Shown piece after piece: positions 32,820 to 40,653 of a stretch of 64,000 nucleotides of DNA (positions are counted from its first letter, which is position 1; every line of letters begins with the position of its first letter). The stretch is from contig NZ_WHOM01000067.1 of NCBI RefSeq assembly GCF_009739465.1, positions 1-64,000 on the forward strand, in the 5' to 3' direction. The position numbers were made by a program, and so were the translations under genes. Below the pieces are notes generated by a model. It saw only the letters and a program-made list of their open reading frames with translations, was not told the DNA's origin and did no database searches. The DNA is from Streptomyces apocyni. Lineage in GTDB: Bacteria; Actinomycetota; Actinomycetes; Streptomycetales; Streptomycetaceae.

Positions 32820-33278
32820 TTACTGGTCGTGGGCGCCGATGTCCTCGAACCAGAGCTCCGGACGGGCGGTGATGAAGTCCGTCATCAGCGCCACACACCG
32901 TGGGTCGTCCAGGACGACGATCTCCACGCCGTGCTCAGCCAGCCAGTCCTGCCCGCCGTGGAACGTCCTCGCCTCGCCGACGATCACGCGCGAGATGCCG
33001 AACTGCCGCACCAGACCACTGCAGTACCAGCACGGCGACAGCGTCGTGACCATCGTGGTTCCGCGGTACGAGCGCTGCCGCCCGGCGCTCCGGAACGCCG
33101 CCGTCTCCGCGTGCAGGGACGGGTCGCCGTCCTGGACGCGGCGGTTGTGGCCGCGCCCCAGCAGGGTGCCGTCCGCGCCGTAGAGGGCCGCGCCGATCGG
33201 GATGCCGCCCTCGGCGAGCCCGTGCTCGGCCTCGGCCACGGCGGTCGCGAGCCATGCGCGGGCCTGTGCCTCATCCAT
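32820..33278 (-). CDS. nucleoside/base deaminase of the yeast cytosine deaminase type
   Basis: A 152-residue zinc deaminase. Zinc and proton-shuttle residues are visible: H56-A-E58 in SLHAETAAFRSAG and C83/C86 in TTLSPCWYCSGLV. The C-terminus (HGVEIVVLDDPRCVALMTDF and ARPELWFEDIG, D146) matches the fungal Fcy1 cytosine deaminase C-terminal helix pattern rather than tRNA adenosine deaminases. Deamination of cytosine or a related base is therefore the best guess. The start ATG 33278 is inside a tandem 22-bp duplication; no ribosome site is obvious. Confidence 0.88.
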   Translation of the reverse strand: MDEAQARAWLATAVAEAEHGLAEGGIPIGAALYGADGTLLGRGHNRRVQDGDPSLHAETAAFRSAGRQRSYRGTTMVTTLSPCWYCSGLVRQFGISRVIVGEARTFHGGQDWLAEHGVEIVVLDDPRCVALMTDFITARPELWFEDIGAHDQ

Positions 33279-33300
33279 ACGGCGATGCTGCCAGATCCAT
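33271..33300 (-). other. possible 9-codon upstream ORF overlapping the deaminase start
   Basis: ATG at 33300 opens a frame of nine codons (MDLAASPYG) whose TGA (33271-33273) lies within the first codons of the deaminase. It is generated by the 22-bp duplication. No ribosome site is seen, so translation is speculative. Confidence 0.3.
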
Positions 33301-33316
33301 ACGGCGATGCTGCCAG
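33273..33316. repeat. perfect 22-bp tandem duplication spanning the deaminase start codon
   Basis: Two identical 22-base units (33273-33294 and 33295-33316) plus a degraded third copy to ~33349. On the minus strand each unit contains ATGGAT, so the start context of the deaminase is duplicated upstream. Confidence 0.9.
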
Positions 33317-33383
33317 ACGGTGTTGCTGGCATACGGTGATGCCGCCAGACGGCGGCCGGGCCTTCGGTGTCCGTCGGTGCGCC

Positions 33384-34973
33384 TTAGGCGAAGCGGTCGG
33401 GGTCGGCGGCCGACCAGTCCTCGGCCCAGCCTGGCGGGGTGTCGTCCAGCAGTTGGCCCGGGGCCAGGCGTTCGAAGAGCTCGTCGCTGGCGTGGATGGT
33501 GGCGGGGCCGATGCGTCGGCGCAGCATGTGGGGTCGGAGGCCGCTCGGGCCGGTCACTCCCATGGCTGCCATGATCTTCAGGGCGCTGGTGACGGTGGCG
33601 GCCTGGAAGCGCTGGACCCGCAGGGACTTGTTGGGGACGTTGAGGGCGCGGGTGCGGCGTGGGTCCTGGGTGGTGACGCCGACGGGGCAGGTGTTGGTGT
33701 GGCAGCGCTGGGCCTGGATGCAGCCGACGGCGAACATCATGGCGCGGGCCGAGTTGGTGTAGTCCGCGCCCTGGATGAGCCGTTTGACGATGTCGACGCC
33801 GGTGGCGACCTTGCCGCTGGCGCCGATGCGGATGCGGTCGCGCAGTCCCGTCCCGGTCAGGGCGTTGTGGACGGTGAGGAGTCCTTCGGTGAGCGGCTGG
33901 CCGAGGTGGTCGGCGAACTCCAGCGGTGCCGCTCCGGTGCCGCCTTCCGAGCCGTCGACGAGGATGAAGTCCGGGGTGATGCCTTCCGCGCGCATGGCTT
34001 TGCAGAGGGCCAGGAACTCGCGGCGTGACCCGACACAGAGCTTGAACCCCACGGGTTTTCCGTCGGCGAGTTTCCGCAGGTGCGCCAGGAACCGGACCAG
34101 TTCGCGCGGGGTGGTGAAGGCGCGGTGGTAGGGAGGGGAGGCGACGGTCGCGCCCTGGGGCACGCCTCGGGCCCGGGCGACCTCCGCGCTGACCTTGACG
34201 CCGGGCAGCAGGCCGCCGCTGCCGGGCTTGGCGCCTTGGGAGAGCTTCAGTGACACGCATTTGACCTGCTCGTAGGCCGCCTTCTCGGCGAACTGCCGGG
34301 GATCGAAGTCGCCGTCCTCCGTCCGGCAGCCGAAGTACCCCGTGCCGATCTCCCAGACGAGGTCACCCCCGTGCCGCAGGTGGTACTCGGAGATGCCGCC
34401 TTCTCCGGTGTCGTGGGCGAAGCCGCCGAGCGCGGCGCCACGGTTGAGCGCGAGTACGGCGTTGGCGGACAGCGAGCCGAAGCTCATCGCCGAGACGTTG
34501 AGCAGCGCCATGTCGTACGGCCGTGTGCAGTCCGGGCCACCGATGCGGACCGAGGGCGCCGTCTGGAGCACGGGCTCGGGGGCGATGGAGTGGACCAGGA
34601 ACTCGTGACCCGCGGCGTAGACATCGCGTTCCGTCCCGAAGGCGTCTTCCGCCGCCGTGCCCTTCGCCCGCGCGTAGACGATGCTGCGGACTTCTCGGTC
34701 GAAGGGGCGGCCATCGTAGTTGCGTTCGATGAAGTACTGCTGGAGCTCAGGGCGGAGGCGCTCCAGGAGGTAGCGAAAGTGACCGAGGACCGGATAGTTG
34801 CGCAACACGGAGTGCTTGCGTTGCAGCAGGTCGTACCCGCCGACGGCGGCCAGTGCCAAGGTGATCGCGGCGGGTGGCCACCACCACGGCGAGACCGTAA
34901 GGGATAGCGCCGTGAGCCCGAGGCTCATGATCACGCACACCAACACCACCGCAAACCGGATCACACCGGACAT
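33384..34973 (-). CDS. FMN-binding glutamate synthase-family membrane protein
   Basis: A 529-residue protein. Two N-terminal membrane helices (residues ~4-25 and ~28-47) precede a GltB central/FMN-type TIM barrel: NVSAMSFGSLSANAVLALNR, GEGGISEYHLRHGGDLVWEI, SLKLSQGAKPGSGGLLPG, FILVDGSEGGTGAAPLEF. The 3Fe-4S cysteine cluster is in VGCIQAQRCHTNTCPVG. It lacks the glutamine amidotransferase domain, so it is not a standard glutamate synthase; its reaction is unknown. ATG 34973 follows GGAG. It is divergent from an aldehyde dehydrogenase gene. Confidence 0.92.
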   Translation of the reverse strand: MSGVIRFAVVLVCVIMSLGLTALSLTVSPWWWPPAAITLALAAVGGYDLLQRKHSVLRNYPVLGHFRYLLERLRPELQQYFIERNYDGRPFDREVRSIVYARAKGTAAEDAFGTERDVYAAGHEFLVHSIAPEPVLQTAPSVRIGGPDCTRPYDMALLNVSAMSFGSLSANAVLALNRGAALGGFAHDTGEGGISEYHLRHGGDLVWEIGTGYFGCRTEDGDFDPRQFAEKAAYEQVKCVSLKLSQGAKPGSGGLLPGVKVSAEVARARGVPQGATVASPPYHRAFTTPRELVRFLAHLRKLADGKPVGFKLCVGSRREFLALCKAMRAEGITPDFILVDGSEGGTGAAPLEFADHLGQPLTEGLLTVHNALTGTGLRDRIRIGASGKVATGVDIVKRLIQGADYTNSARAMMFAVGCIQAQRCHTNTCPVGVTTQDPRRTRALNVPNKSLRVQRFQAATVTSALKIMAAMGVTGPSGLRPHMLRRRIGPATIHASDELFERLAPGQLLDDTPPGWAEDWSAADPDRFA

Positions 34974-35170
34974 TATCTCCAGAGACCCTCGCGCCCCGCT
35001 GCGTCACCACCGCTCGCCACCACTCGCCGCAGGTGACACCGCCACCCGTACGGACGCACCGGACCCGGCCGCGAAGAAGCGCCTCCGTCGCCCCGCCCCT
35101 AGCGTGGAAGGCGGCGGCGCCACCCCGCACGCGTTGCGACCTCACGGCGCCGCGCCAGAGGAGGAACCTC

Positions 35171-36571
35171 ATGCCCATCGCCACCGTCAACCCCGCCACG
35201 GGGGAGACGATCAAGACCTTCGACGCGCTGACGTCCGAAGAGGTGGAGCGGCGGCTCGCCGCCGCCGACGCCGCGTACCGGACGTACCGCCTCACCTCCT
35301 TCGCCGACCGCGCCCGCCTCCTGGAGCGCGCCGCCGACCTGCTGGAGCAGGACGCCGATACCGCCGCTCGCATGATGACCCTCGAAATGGGCAAGACGCT
35401 GAAGGCGGCGCGTGCGGAGGCCGCCAAGTGTGTGAAGGCGCTGCGCTGGTACGCCGCGCACGCCGAGGCGCTCCTCGCGGACGAGGAGCCCGCCCAGGCC
35501 GACGTCGAGGACTCCGGCGCGTCCAGGGCACGCGTCCACTACCGTCCGATCGGCCCGGTGCTCGCGGTCATGCCGTGGAACTTCCCGCTCTGGCAGGTCG
35601 TACGCTTCGCCGCCCCGGCCCTGATGGCGGGCAACGTGGGCCTGCTGAAGCACGCGTCGAACGTGCCGCAGACGGCCCTCTACCTGGAAGACCTCTTCCG
35701 GCGCGCCGGCTTCCCCGAGGGCTGCTTCCAGACGCTTCTCATCGGCTCCGGGGCCGTCGAGGGCATCCTGCGCGACGCGCGCGTGGCGGCCGCGACCCTG
35801 ACCGGCAGTGAGCCCGCCGGGCGCTCCGTGGCCTCGATCTCTGGGGATGAGGTGAAGAAGACGGTCCTGGAACTGGGCGGCAGCGACCCCTACGTCGTCC
35901 TGCCCAGCGCCGACATCGACCGCGCGGCCACGACCGCCGTCACCGCCCGCGTACAGAACAACGGCCAGTCCTGCATCGCCGCCAAACGCTTCATCGTGCA
36001 CACCGATGTGTATGACGCCTTCCGTGACCGGTTCGTCGCCGCTATGCGGGAGTTGACCGTCGGCGACCCGACCGACGACGACACCGACGTCGGGCCGCTC
36101 TCCTCCGAACAGGGCCGCAAGGACCTGGAGGAACTCGTCGACGACGCGGTCGGCAAGGGCGCGGCCGTGCTGTGCGGCGGACGGCGCCCTGAACAGATGG
36201 ACCACGGCTGGTACTACGCCCCCACCGTCCTGGCCGACATCACCGACGAGATGCGCATCCACCGGGACGAAGCCTTCGGCCCGGTGGCCACGCTGTACCG
36301 GGTGGAGAGCGTTGACGAGGCGGTGGAGCTCGCCAACGACACTCCCTTCGGGCTCAGTTCCAATGTCTGGACGCGGGACGACGAGGAAATGGCCCAGTGC
36401 GTACGGGACATCCAGGCGGGCGCCGTCTACTTCAACGGCATGACGGCCTCCCACCCGGGCCTCCCCTTCGGCGGGGTCAAGCGCTCGGGCTACGGGCGGG
36501 AGCTGGCGGGGCACGGCATCCGCGAGTTCTGCAACGCCACGACGGTCTGGTACGGCTCGCCCGGCACCTGA
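35171..36571 (+). CDS. aldehyde dehydrogenase, succinate-semialdehyde dehydrogenase type
   Basis: A 466-residue member of the NAD(P)-dependent ALDH superfamily: PWNFPLWQVVRFAAPALMAG, the NAD loop TLTGSEPAGRSVAS, the general base Glu in LELGGSDPYVVL, the catalytic Cys in QNNGQSCIAAKRF, and HRDEAFGPVATLY near the C-terminus. Length and sequence fit the succinate-semialdehyde / GabD-like group (ATVNPATGETIKTFDAL start). It would feed gamma-aminobutyrate carbon to succinate, though related aldehydes are possible. ATG 35171 follows AGGAGGA. A double hairpin ends the unit. Confidence 0.9.
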   Translation: MPIATVNPATGETIKTFDALTSEEVERRLAAADAAYRTYRLTSFADRARLLERAADLLEQDADTAARMMTLEMGKTLKAARAEAAKCVKALRWYAAHAEALLADEEPAQADVEDSGASRARVHYRPIGPVLAVMPWNFPLWQVVRFAAPALMAGNVGLLKHASNVPQTALYLEDLFRRAGFPEGCFQTLLIGSGAVEGILRDARVAAATLTGSEPAGRSVASISGDEVKKTVLELGGSDPYVVLPSADIDRAATTAVTARVQNNGQSCIAAKRFIVHTDVYDAFRDRFVAAMRELTVGDPTDDDTDVGPLSSEQGRKDLEELVDDAVGKGAAVLCGGRRPEQMDHGWYYAPTVLADITDEMRIHRDEAFGPVATLYRVESVDEAVELANDTPFGLSSNVWTRDDEEMAQCVRDIQAGAVYFNGMTASHPGLPFGGVKRSGYGRELAGHGIREFCNATTVWYGSPGT

Positions 36572-36573
36572 GA

Positions 36574-36631
36574 CGCCGCGTTCGGGTGAGACGCGGCGAC
36601 GCCCGCCCCCCCATGCCGGGGAACGGGCGTC
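36574..36631. terminator. double hairpin between convergent ALDH and DAACS transporter genes
   Basis: GCCGCGT/ACGCGGC stem (36574-36596) followed by CGACGCCCG (36596-36604) pairing with CGGGCGTCG (36623-36631). Located between convergent stop codons. Confidence 0.75.
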
Positions 36632-36644
36632 GGAGCCGGAATGC

Positions 36645-38024
36645 CTAGGCCGGAACCGGGACAGCTGCCTTCTTCTCGGCGTCCGAGGCGTCCGAGGCGT
36701 CAGAGATGCCCGAAGAGTCCGAGACGTCGTCCAGGTCGTTGATGTCGAAGCTCGTCGCGGTGTCGTACGCCGTGCGGTCCAGGATGTTCTCGCGGGCCGA
36801 GACGATCACCGGCACCAGCGCCTGACCGGCCACGTTCGTCGCCGTACGGACCATGTCCAGGATCGGGTCGATGGCGAGCAGCAGACCCACGCCCTCCATC
36901 GGCAGGCCCAGCGTCGACAGCGTCAGGGTCAGCATCACCGTGGCGCCGGTCAGACCGGCCGTCGCGGCGGAACCGACCACCGAGACGAAGGCGATGAGCA
37001 GGTACTCCTGGATGCCGAGCTGCACATCGAAGATCTGCGCGACGAAGATCGCGGCGATCGCCGGGTAGATCGCGGCGCAACCGTCCATCTTGGTGGTGGC
37101 GCCGAACGGCACCGCGAAGGAGGTGTACTCCTTCGGCACGCCGAGCCGCTCGGTGACCTTCTGGGTGACCGGCATGGTGCCGACCGAGGAGCGGGAGACG
37201 AAGGCCAGCTGGATCGCGGGCCAGGCGCCCTTGAAGAACTGCACAGGGTTGACCTTGGCGACCGTGGCGAGCAGCAGCGGGTAGACGCCGAACATCACCA
37301 GGGCGCAGCCGATGTAGATGTCGGCGGTGAACGTCGCGTACTTGCCGATCAGGTCCCAGCCGTAGGTGGCGATGGCGTAGCCGATGAGGCCGACGGTGCC
37401 GATCGGGGAGAGCCGGATGACCCACCACAGGGCCTTCTGCAGCAGGGCGAGGACGGACTCGCTGAGGTCGAGGATCGGCTTGGCCTTCTCGCCGATCTTC
37501 AGTACGGCGATACCGGCGACGGCGGCCATGAAGACGATCTGCAGGACCTTGAGCTCGGTGAACGGCGTGATGACGTCGGTCGGGACGATCCCGGTGAGGA
37601 AGTCGATCCAGGACCCGGTGTTCTCCGGGGCCACGCCGTCCTTCGGGGTCAGGCCGGTGCCCGCGCCCGGGTTGGTGAGCAGGCCGATGGTGAGGCCGAT
37701 GCCCACCGCGATCAGCGAGGTGATCATGAACCAGACCAGGGTCTGGGCGGCCAGCCTGGCGGCGTTGTTGACCTTACGAAGGTTGGTGATCGACACCAGG
37801 ATGGCGAAGAAGACGAGCGGCGCGACGGCCAGCTTCAGCAGCTGGACGAAGATCGAGCCGACCTTGTCGAGGGTGGTGACCAGCCAGGACACATCCTGGC
37901 TGCGGGCCAGCCAGCCGAGCAGCACACCGAGGACCAGACCGCCCAGGATCTGTGCCCAGAACGGGATCTTCGATATACGGAAGCCCGCGGGCTTCTCGGC
38001 GGCGGACTTGACGTTCGCGGACAC
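36645..38024 (-). CDS. cation:dicarboxylate/amino-acid symporter (DAACS family)
   Basis: A 459-residue polytopic secondary transporter. Family hairpin and binding motifs are visible: SRSSVGTMPVTQKVTERLGV (HP1 Ser-rich loop), FGATTKMDGCAAIYPAIAA (TM7 NMDGT-like), GSAATAGLTGATVML (HP2) and IDPILDMVRTATNVAGQAL (TM8). The MDGC-IYP variant recalls the cystine-transporting (TcyP-like) branch, so the substrate may be a dicarboxylate, glutamate or cystine. GTG 38024 (CGGAG seven bases upstream) is preferred; the frame is open to 38102. A Cys-rich leader ORF is encoded upstream on the same strand. Confidence 0.9.
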   Translation of the reverse strand: MSANVKSAAEKPAGFRISKIPFWAQILGGLVLGVLLGWLARSQDVSWLVTTLDKVGSIFVQLLKLAVAPLVFFAILVSITNLRKVNNAARLAAQTLVWFMITSLIAVGIGLTIGLLTNPGAGTGLTPKDGVAPENTGSWIDFLTGIVPTDVITPFTELKVLQIVFMAAVAGIAVLKIGEKAKPILDLSESVLALLQKALWWVIRLSPIGTVGLIGYAIATYGWDLIGKYATFTADIYIGCALVMFGVYPLLLATVAKVNPVQFFKGAWPAIQLAFVSRSSVGTMPVTQKVTERLGVPKEYTSFAVPFGATTKMDGCAAIYPAIAAIFVAQIFDVQLGIQEYLLIAFVSVVGSAATAGLTGATVMLTLTLSTLGLPMEGVGLLLAIDPILDMVRTATNVAGQALVPVIVSARENILDRTAYDTATSFDINDLDDVSDSSGISDASDASDAEKKAAVPVPA

Positions 38025-38133
38025 GGACACACTCCGGGTAAGGCGCATGGGGCGAGGACGTAAGACGTGCGGGGGAGCGACGACCGGACCGCGAAGGGTC
38101 AACGGGGCCGCTGCGTGATGTCGCTGGTGCTTG

Positions 38134-38241
38134 TCAGACGCGGGGGCAACAGGTCGCGGACATGCAGCGGCAGAGATCGACGTGCAGGCGCTCCACGAGC
38201 GGGACGCTCACGGGGGTGTGGTGCGCGGCTGCGGTCTTCAT
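38134..38241 (-). CDS. Cys-rich putative leader peptide upstream of the DAACS transporter
   Basis: A 35-codon ORF from ATG 38241: MKTAAAHHTPVSVPLVERLH then VDLCRCMSATCCPRV. It matches the pattern of Streptomyces putative leader peptides (RLHVDLCR followed by clustered Cys and a short tail). Four of the last twelve codons are Cys. A promoter with its -10 box eight bases before the ATG implies leaderless translation. The stop is 109 bases upstream of the transporter start. By analogy with Cys-rich leader ORFs described in mycobacteria, ribosome stalling at Cys codons could control the transporter in response to cysteine supply. Confidence 0.75.
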   Translation of the reverse strand: MKTAAAHHTPVSVPLVERLHVDLCRCMSATCCPRV

Positions 38242-38249
38242 GCCGAGAA

Positions 38250-38280
38250 CGTTAACACCTGAACTTTGAGAACATCAAAG
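38250..38280 (-). promoter_or_regulatory. promoter and palindrome for the leader peptide / transporter unit
   Basis: Minus-strand TTGATG (38278-38273), 17-base spacer, TTAACG (38255-38250), eight bases to the leader ATG. The -35 is inside the perfect inverted repeat CTTTGA-N5-TCAAAG (38264-38280), a likely repressor or activator site. Confidence 0.55.
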
Positions 38281-38334
38281 CTCTGCTTTGGGGTGCGAGA
38301 GGGGCGAGAGGGGTGAGAGGGGGCGAGATGCACA

Positions 38335-38375
38335 AAGCCCCAGTACAGGGGCGGGTGGCTCCTGTACTGGGGCTT
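38335..38375. terminator. hairpin terminator after the DUF4229 gene
   Basis: Perfect 15-bp stem (38335-38349 with 38361-38375, GCCCCAGTACAGG core), 11-base loop. On the minus strand it is followed by TGTG-type sequence without a long T-run. Confidence 0.8.
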
Positions 38376-38391
38376 GAGGGTGTGACGGACC

Positions 38392-38721
38392 TTACGAGGT
38401 CGAGCCCTGCGCACGGGAGGCGTCCTGCGCGTCCACCGCGGCGTCCTCCATGGTGCGGTTCGCGTGGAGCCTGGCCTTGGTGCGGTCCACCGTGTCGATG
38501 ATCTGGGTGGACATCTCCTCGCGCTGGTTGCGCAGCAGCACGAAGCTCAGCGGCGCCGACACGGCGATCGCCAGGACCAGCACCCACAGCAGGTTGGAGT
38601 CGCCGAGTCCGGCCGGCAGCGCGCCGACATAGACCAAGCCCCAGATCACCAGGAAGCAGCCCGCGAAGATCCCCAGGCGCATCGCGGTGTAGCGGACGGT
38701 GGCGCTCGGCTTGGGTGCCAC
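38392..38721 (-). CDS. DUF4229 membrane protein
   Basis: A 109-residue protein with two membrane helices (residues ~13-35, LGIFAGCFLVIWGLVYVGAL; ~43-63, LLWVLVLAIAVSAPLSFVLL) and a charged cytoplasmic tail (RNQREEMSTQIIDTVDRTKA). This matches DUF4229, a small actinobacterial membrane family of unknown function often encoded near menaquinone genes. GTG start at 38721 with AAGG seven bases upstream. It lies ~120 bases downstream of the GNAT/mqnE unit on the same strand. Confidence 0.88.
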   Translation of the reverse strand: MAPKPSATVRYTAMRLGIFAGCFLVIWGLVYVGALPAGLGDSNLLWVLVLAIAVSAPLSFVLLRNQREEMSTQIIDTVDRTKARLHANRTMEDAAVDAQDASRAQGSTS

Positions 38722-38806
38722 GGCTGGCCTTCTCTCTGCTCGTACGGCTGGTTCCCCAGTCCCTGCCCGACAAGTGAAGCACGCCCGTTTTGATCAGCGG
38801 CAGGCA

Positions 38807-38852
38807 GGGGCGCGTCAGCCCAGGGTCACCGGGGCGCGTCAGCCCAGGGTCA
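38807..38852. repeat. 22-bp direct duplication over the GNAT stop codon
   Basis: Identical 22-base units at 38807-38828 and 38831-38852 (24-base period) contain the last three codons and stop of the minus-strand GNAT gene. The second copy leaves a duplicated, untranslated gene end. Confidence 0.85.
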
Positions 38853-39369
38853 GCAGCATGGTGATGTCGTCCCGGTCGTCGCCGGGCGCCACGCGGATCA
38901 TGCCGGGCACCCGCCCGACCTCCTTGTACCCGCAGGAGGCGTAGAACCGGTCGGCCCCGGTGCCGTCGCGGCAGGTGAGCCGTATCGCGTCGATACCGTC
39001 GAAGCCGCGCGCCGCGTCCTCGACGGCCCGCATCAGCTGCCGCCCGTACCCCTTGCCCTGGTGGCGCGGGGCCACCATCACGGTGTAGAGCCAGACCCAG
39101 TGCCGCATCAGGCGGTGGGTGTTGTACGAGAAGAACGCCGTCGCCGCGACCCGGCCCTCCGTGTCGTACCCGACGAGCAGCCGGTTCTTCCCCTCGGCCA
39201 TGGACACCAGGTGTCTGACCCACTCGGGCCGGATGTCCTCGGGCGTCACGGGCGGGACGAATCCGACGGCGCCGCCGGCGTTGGACACGTCCGTCCAGAG
39301 GCGGACCACGCCGTCGCCGAGTTCGCGGCCGACGGCGGGGTCGAGTTCGAAGGTCAGAGCGTCAGCCAT
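38839..39369 (-). CDS. GNAT-family N-acetyltransferase downstream of mqnE
   Basis: A 176-residue GNAT: WLYTVMVAPRHQGKGYGRQL carries the acetyl-CoA loop motif (Q/R-x-x-G-x-G/A), followed by IRLTCRDGTGADRFYASCGY as motif B. The N-terminus (FELDPAVGRELGDGVVRLW, TNAGG-like stretch) is typical of actinomycete GNATs. ATG 39369 is 12 bases after the mqnE stop with AGGG upstream, so it is probably in the mqnE transcript. The acceptor is unknown. The 3' end has been duplicated (see repeat). Confidence 0.88.
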   Translation of the reverse strand: MADALTFELDPAVGRELGDGVVRLWTDVSNAGGAVGFVPPVTPEDIRPEWVRHLVSMAEGKNRLLVGYDTEGRVAATAFFSYNTHRLMRHWVWLYTVMVAPRHQGKGYGRQLMRAVEDAARGFDGIDAIRLTCRDGTGADRFYASCGYKEVGRVPGMIRVAPGDDRDDITMLLTLG

Positions 39370-39380
39370 GAGGGGCCCTC

Positions 39381-40544
39381 TCAGACCCGCATGGCCTGCG
39401 GCGTCTCGCGGCGCTCCGCGTCCGGGCCCGGGTACTCGCGGATGATCTCGTAGCGGGTGTTCCGCTCGACCGGGCGGAAGCCCGCGTCCCGGATCAGGTC
39501 GAGGAGGTCGTCGCGGGTCAGCTTGTTCGGCGTGCCGTAGTTGTCCGCGTCGTGCGTGATCTTGTACTCGACGACCGAGCCGTCCATGTCGTCCGCGCCG
39601 TGCTGCAGGGCCAGCTGGGCGGTCTGCACGCCGTGCATCACCCAGAAGACCTTGACGTGCGGGACGTTGTCGAAGAGGAGGCGGGAGACCGCGAAGGTCT
39701 TCAGCGCCTCGGCGCCGGTCGCCATCTGCGTACGGGCCTGGAGCTTGTTGCGGACCTTGCCGTCCTGCATGTCGACGAAGTCGTGCTGGTAGCGCAGCGG
39801 GATGAAGACCTGGAAGCCGCCGGTCTCGTCCTGGAGTTCCCGCAGCCGCAGGACGTGGTCGACGCGGTGGCGGGGCTCCTCGATGTGCCCGTACAGCATC
39901 GTGGACGGGGTCTTCAGACCCTTCTCGTGCGCCAGGCGGTGGATGCGCGACCAGTCTTCCCAGTGGGTGCGGTGGTCGACGATGTGCTGCCGGATCTCCC
40001 AGTCGAAGATCTCCGCGCCGCCGCCGGTCAGCGACTCGAGACCGGCCTCGATCAGCTCGTCCAGGATGTCGGACGCGGACATGCCGGAGATCGTCTCGAA
40101 GTGGTGGATCTCCGTGGCGGTGAACGCCTTCAGGGAGACGCTCGGGAGGGCTTCCTTGAGGGCGGAGAGCGAGCGGGGGTAGTAGCGCCACGGCAGGTTG
40201 GGGTGCAGGCCGTTGACGATGTGCAGCTCGGTGAGGTTCTCACCCTCCATGGTCTTGGCCAGCCGGACGGCTTCCTCGATGCGCATGGTGTACGCGTCCT
40301 TCTCGCCCGGCTTGCGCTGGAACGAGCAGTACGCGCAGGACGCGGTGCACACGTTCGTCATGTTGAGGTGGCGGTTGACGTTGAAGTGGACGACGTCGCC
40401 GTTCTTGCGCGTCCGCACCTCGTGCGCGAGGCCGCCGAGCCACGCCAGGTCGTCCGACTCGTACAGCGCGATGCCGTCCTCGCGAGTCAGCCGCTCACCG
40501 GCTCGGACCTTCTCCTCGAGCTCGCGCTTGAGTCCAGCGTCCAT
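39381..40544 (-). CDS. mqnE: aminodeoxyfutalosine synthase MqnE (radical SAM)
   Basis: Second step of the futalosine menaquinone pathway: couples 3-enolpyruvylbenzoate to SAM, giving aminodeoxyfutalosine. It has 387 residues from ATG 40544, GGGAGG nine bases upstream. The radical SAM cysteines are C66, C70 and C73 in NVCTASCAYCSFQRK. Further family blocks are HIVNGLHPNLPWRYYPRSL, LTGGGAEIFDWEIR, STMLYGHIEEPRHRVDH and FIPLRYQHDF. Other pathway genes in the window (mqnA, mqnC, mqnP, UbiD/UbiX partners) support the assignment over FO synthase or ThiH. Confidence 0.96.
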   Translation of the reverse strand: MDAGLKRELEEKVRAGERLTREDGIALYESDDLAWLGGLAHEVRTRKNGDVVHFNVNRHLNMTNVCTASCAYCSFQRKPGEKDAYTMRIEEAVRLAKTMEGENLTELHIVNGLHPNLPWRYYPRSLSALKEALPSVSLKAFTATEIHHFETISGMSASDILDELIEAGLESLTGGGAEIFDWEIRQHIVDHRTHWEDWSRIHRLAHEKGLKTPSTMLYGHIEEPRHRVDHVLRLRELQDETGGFQVFIPLRYQHDFVDMQDGKVRNKLQARTQMATGAEALKTFAVSRLLFDNVPHVKVFWVMHGVQTAQLALQHGADDMDGSVVEYKITHDADNYGTPNKLTRDDLLDLIRDAGFRPVERNTRYEIIREYPGPDAERRETPQAMRV

Positions 40545-40627
40545 TACCGGCGCCTCCCATGTGTCTGTTCCCGGGGGCCCCGTCCCTACCTTCAAAGGCC
40601 CCCGACCACGGTACGCCACCCCTCTTT

Positions 40628-40648
40628 TCTGGGGGGTGACCCCCCAGA
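40628..40648. other. short GC hairpin between the AsnC gene and mqnE
   Basis: TCTGGGGGG (40628-40636) and CCCCCCAGA (40640-40648) form a 9-bp stem with a three-base loop. It is not followed by T on the minus strand; may stabilise or end the AsnC transcript. Confidence 0.35.
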
Positions 40649-40653
40649 CCCCC

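Noticed and set aside
33384..34973. Glutamate synthase large subunit (gltB)
   Set aside because: The amidotransferase domain is missing and two membrane helices are added, so this is the FMN-binding GltB2-like family, not gltB.
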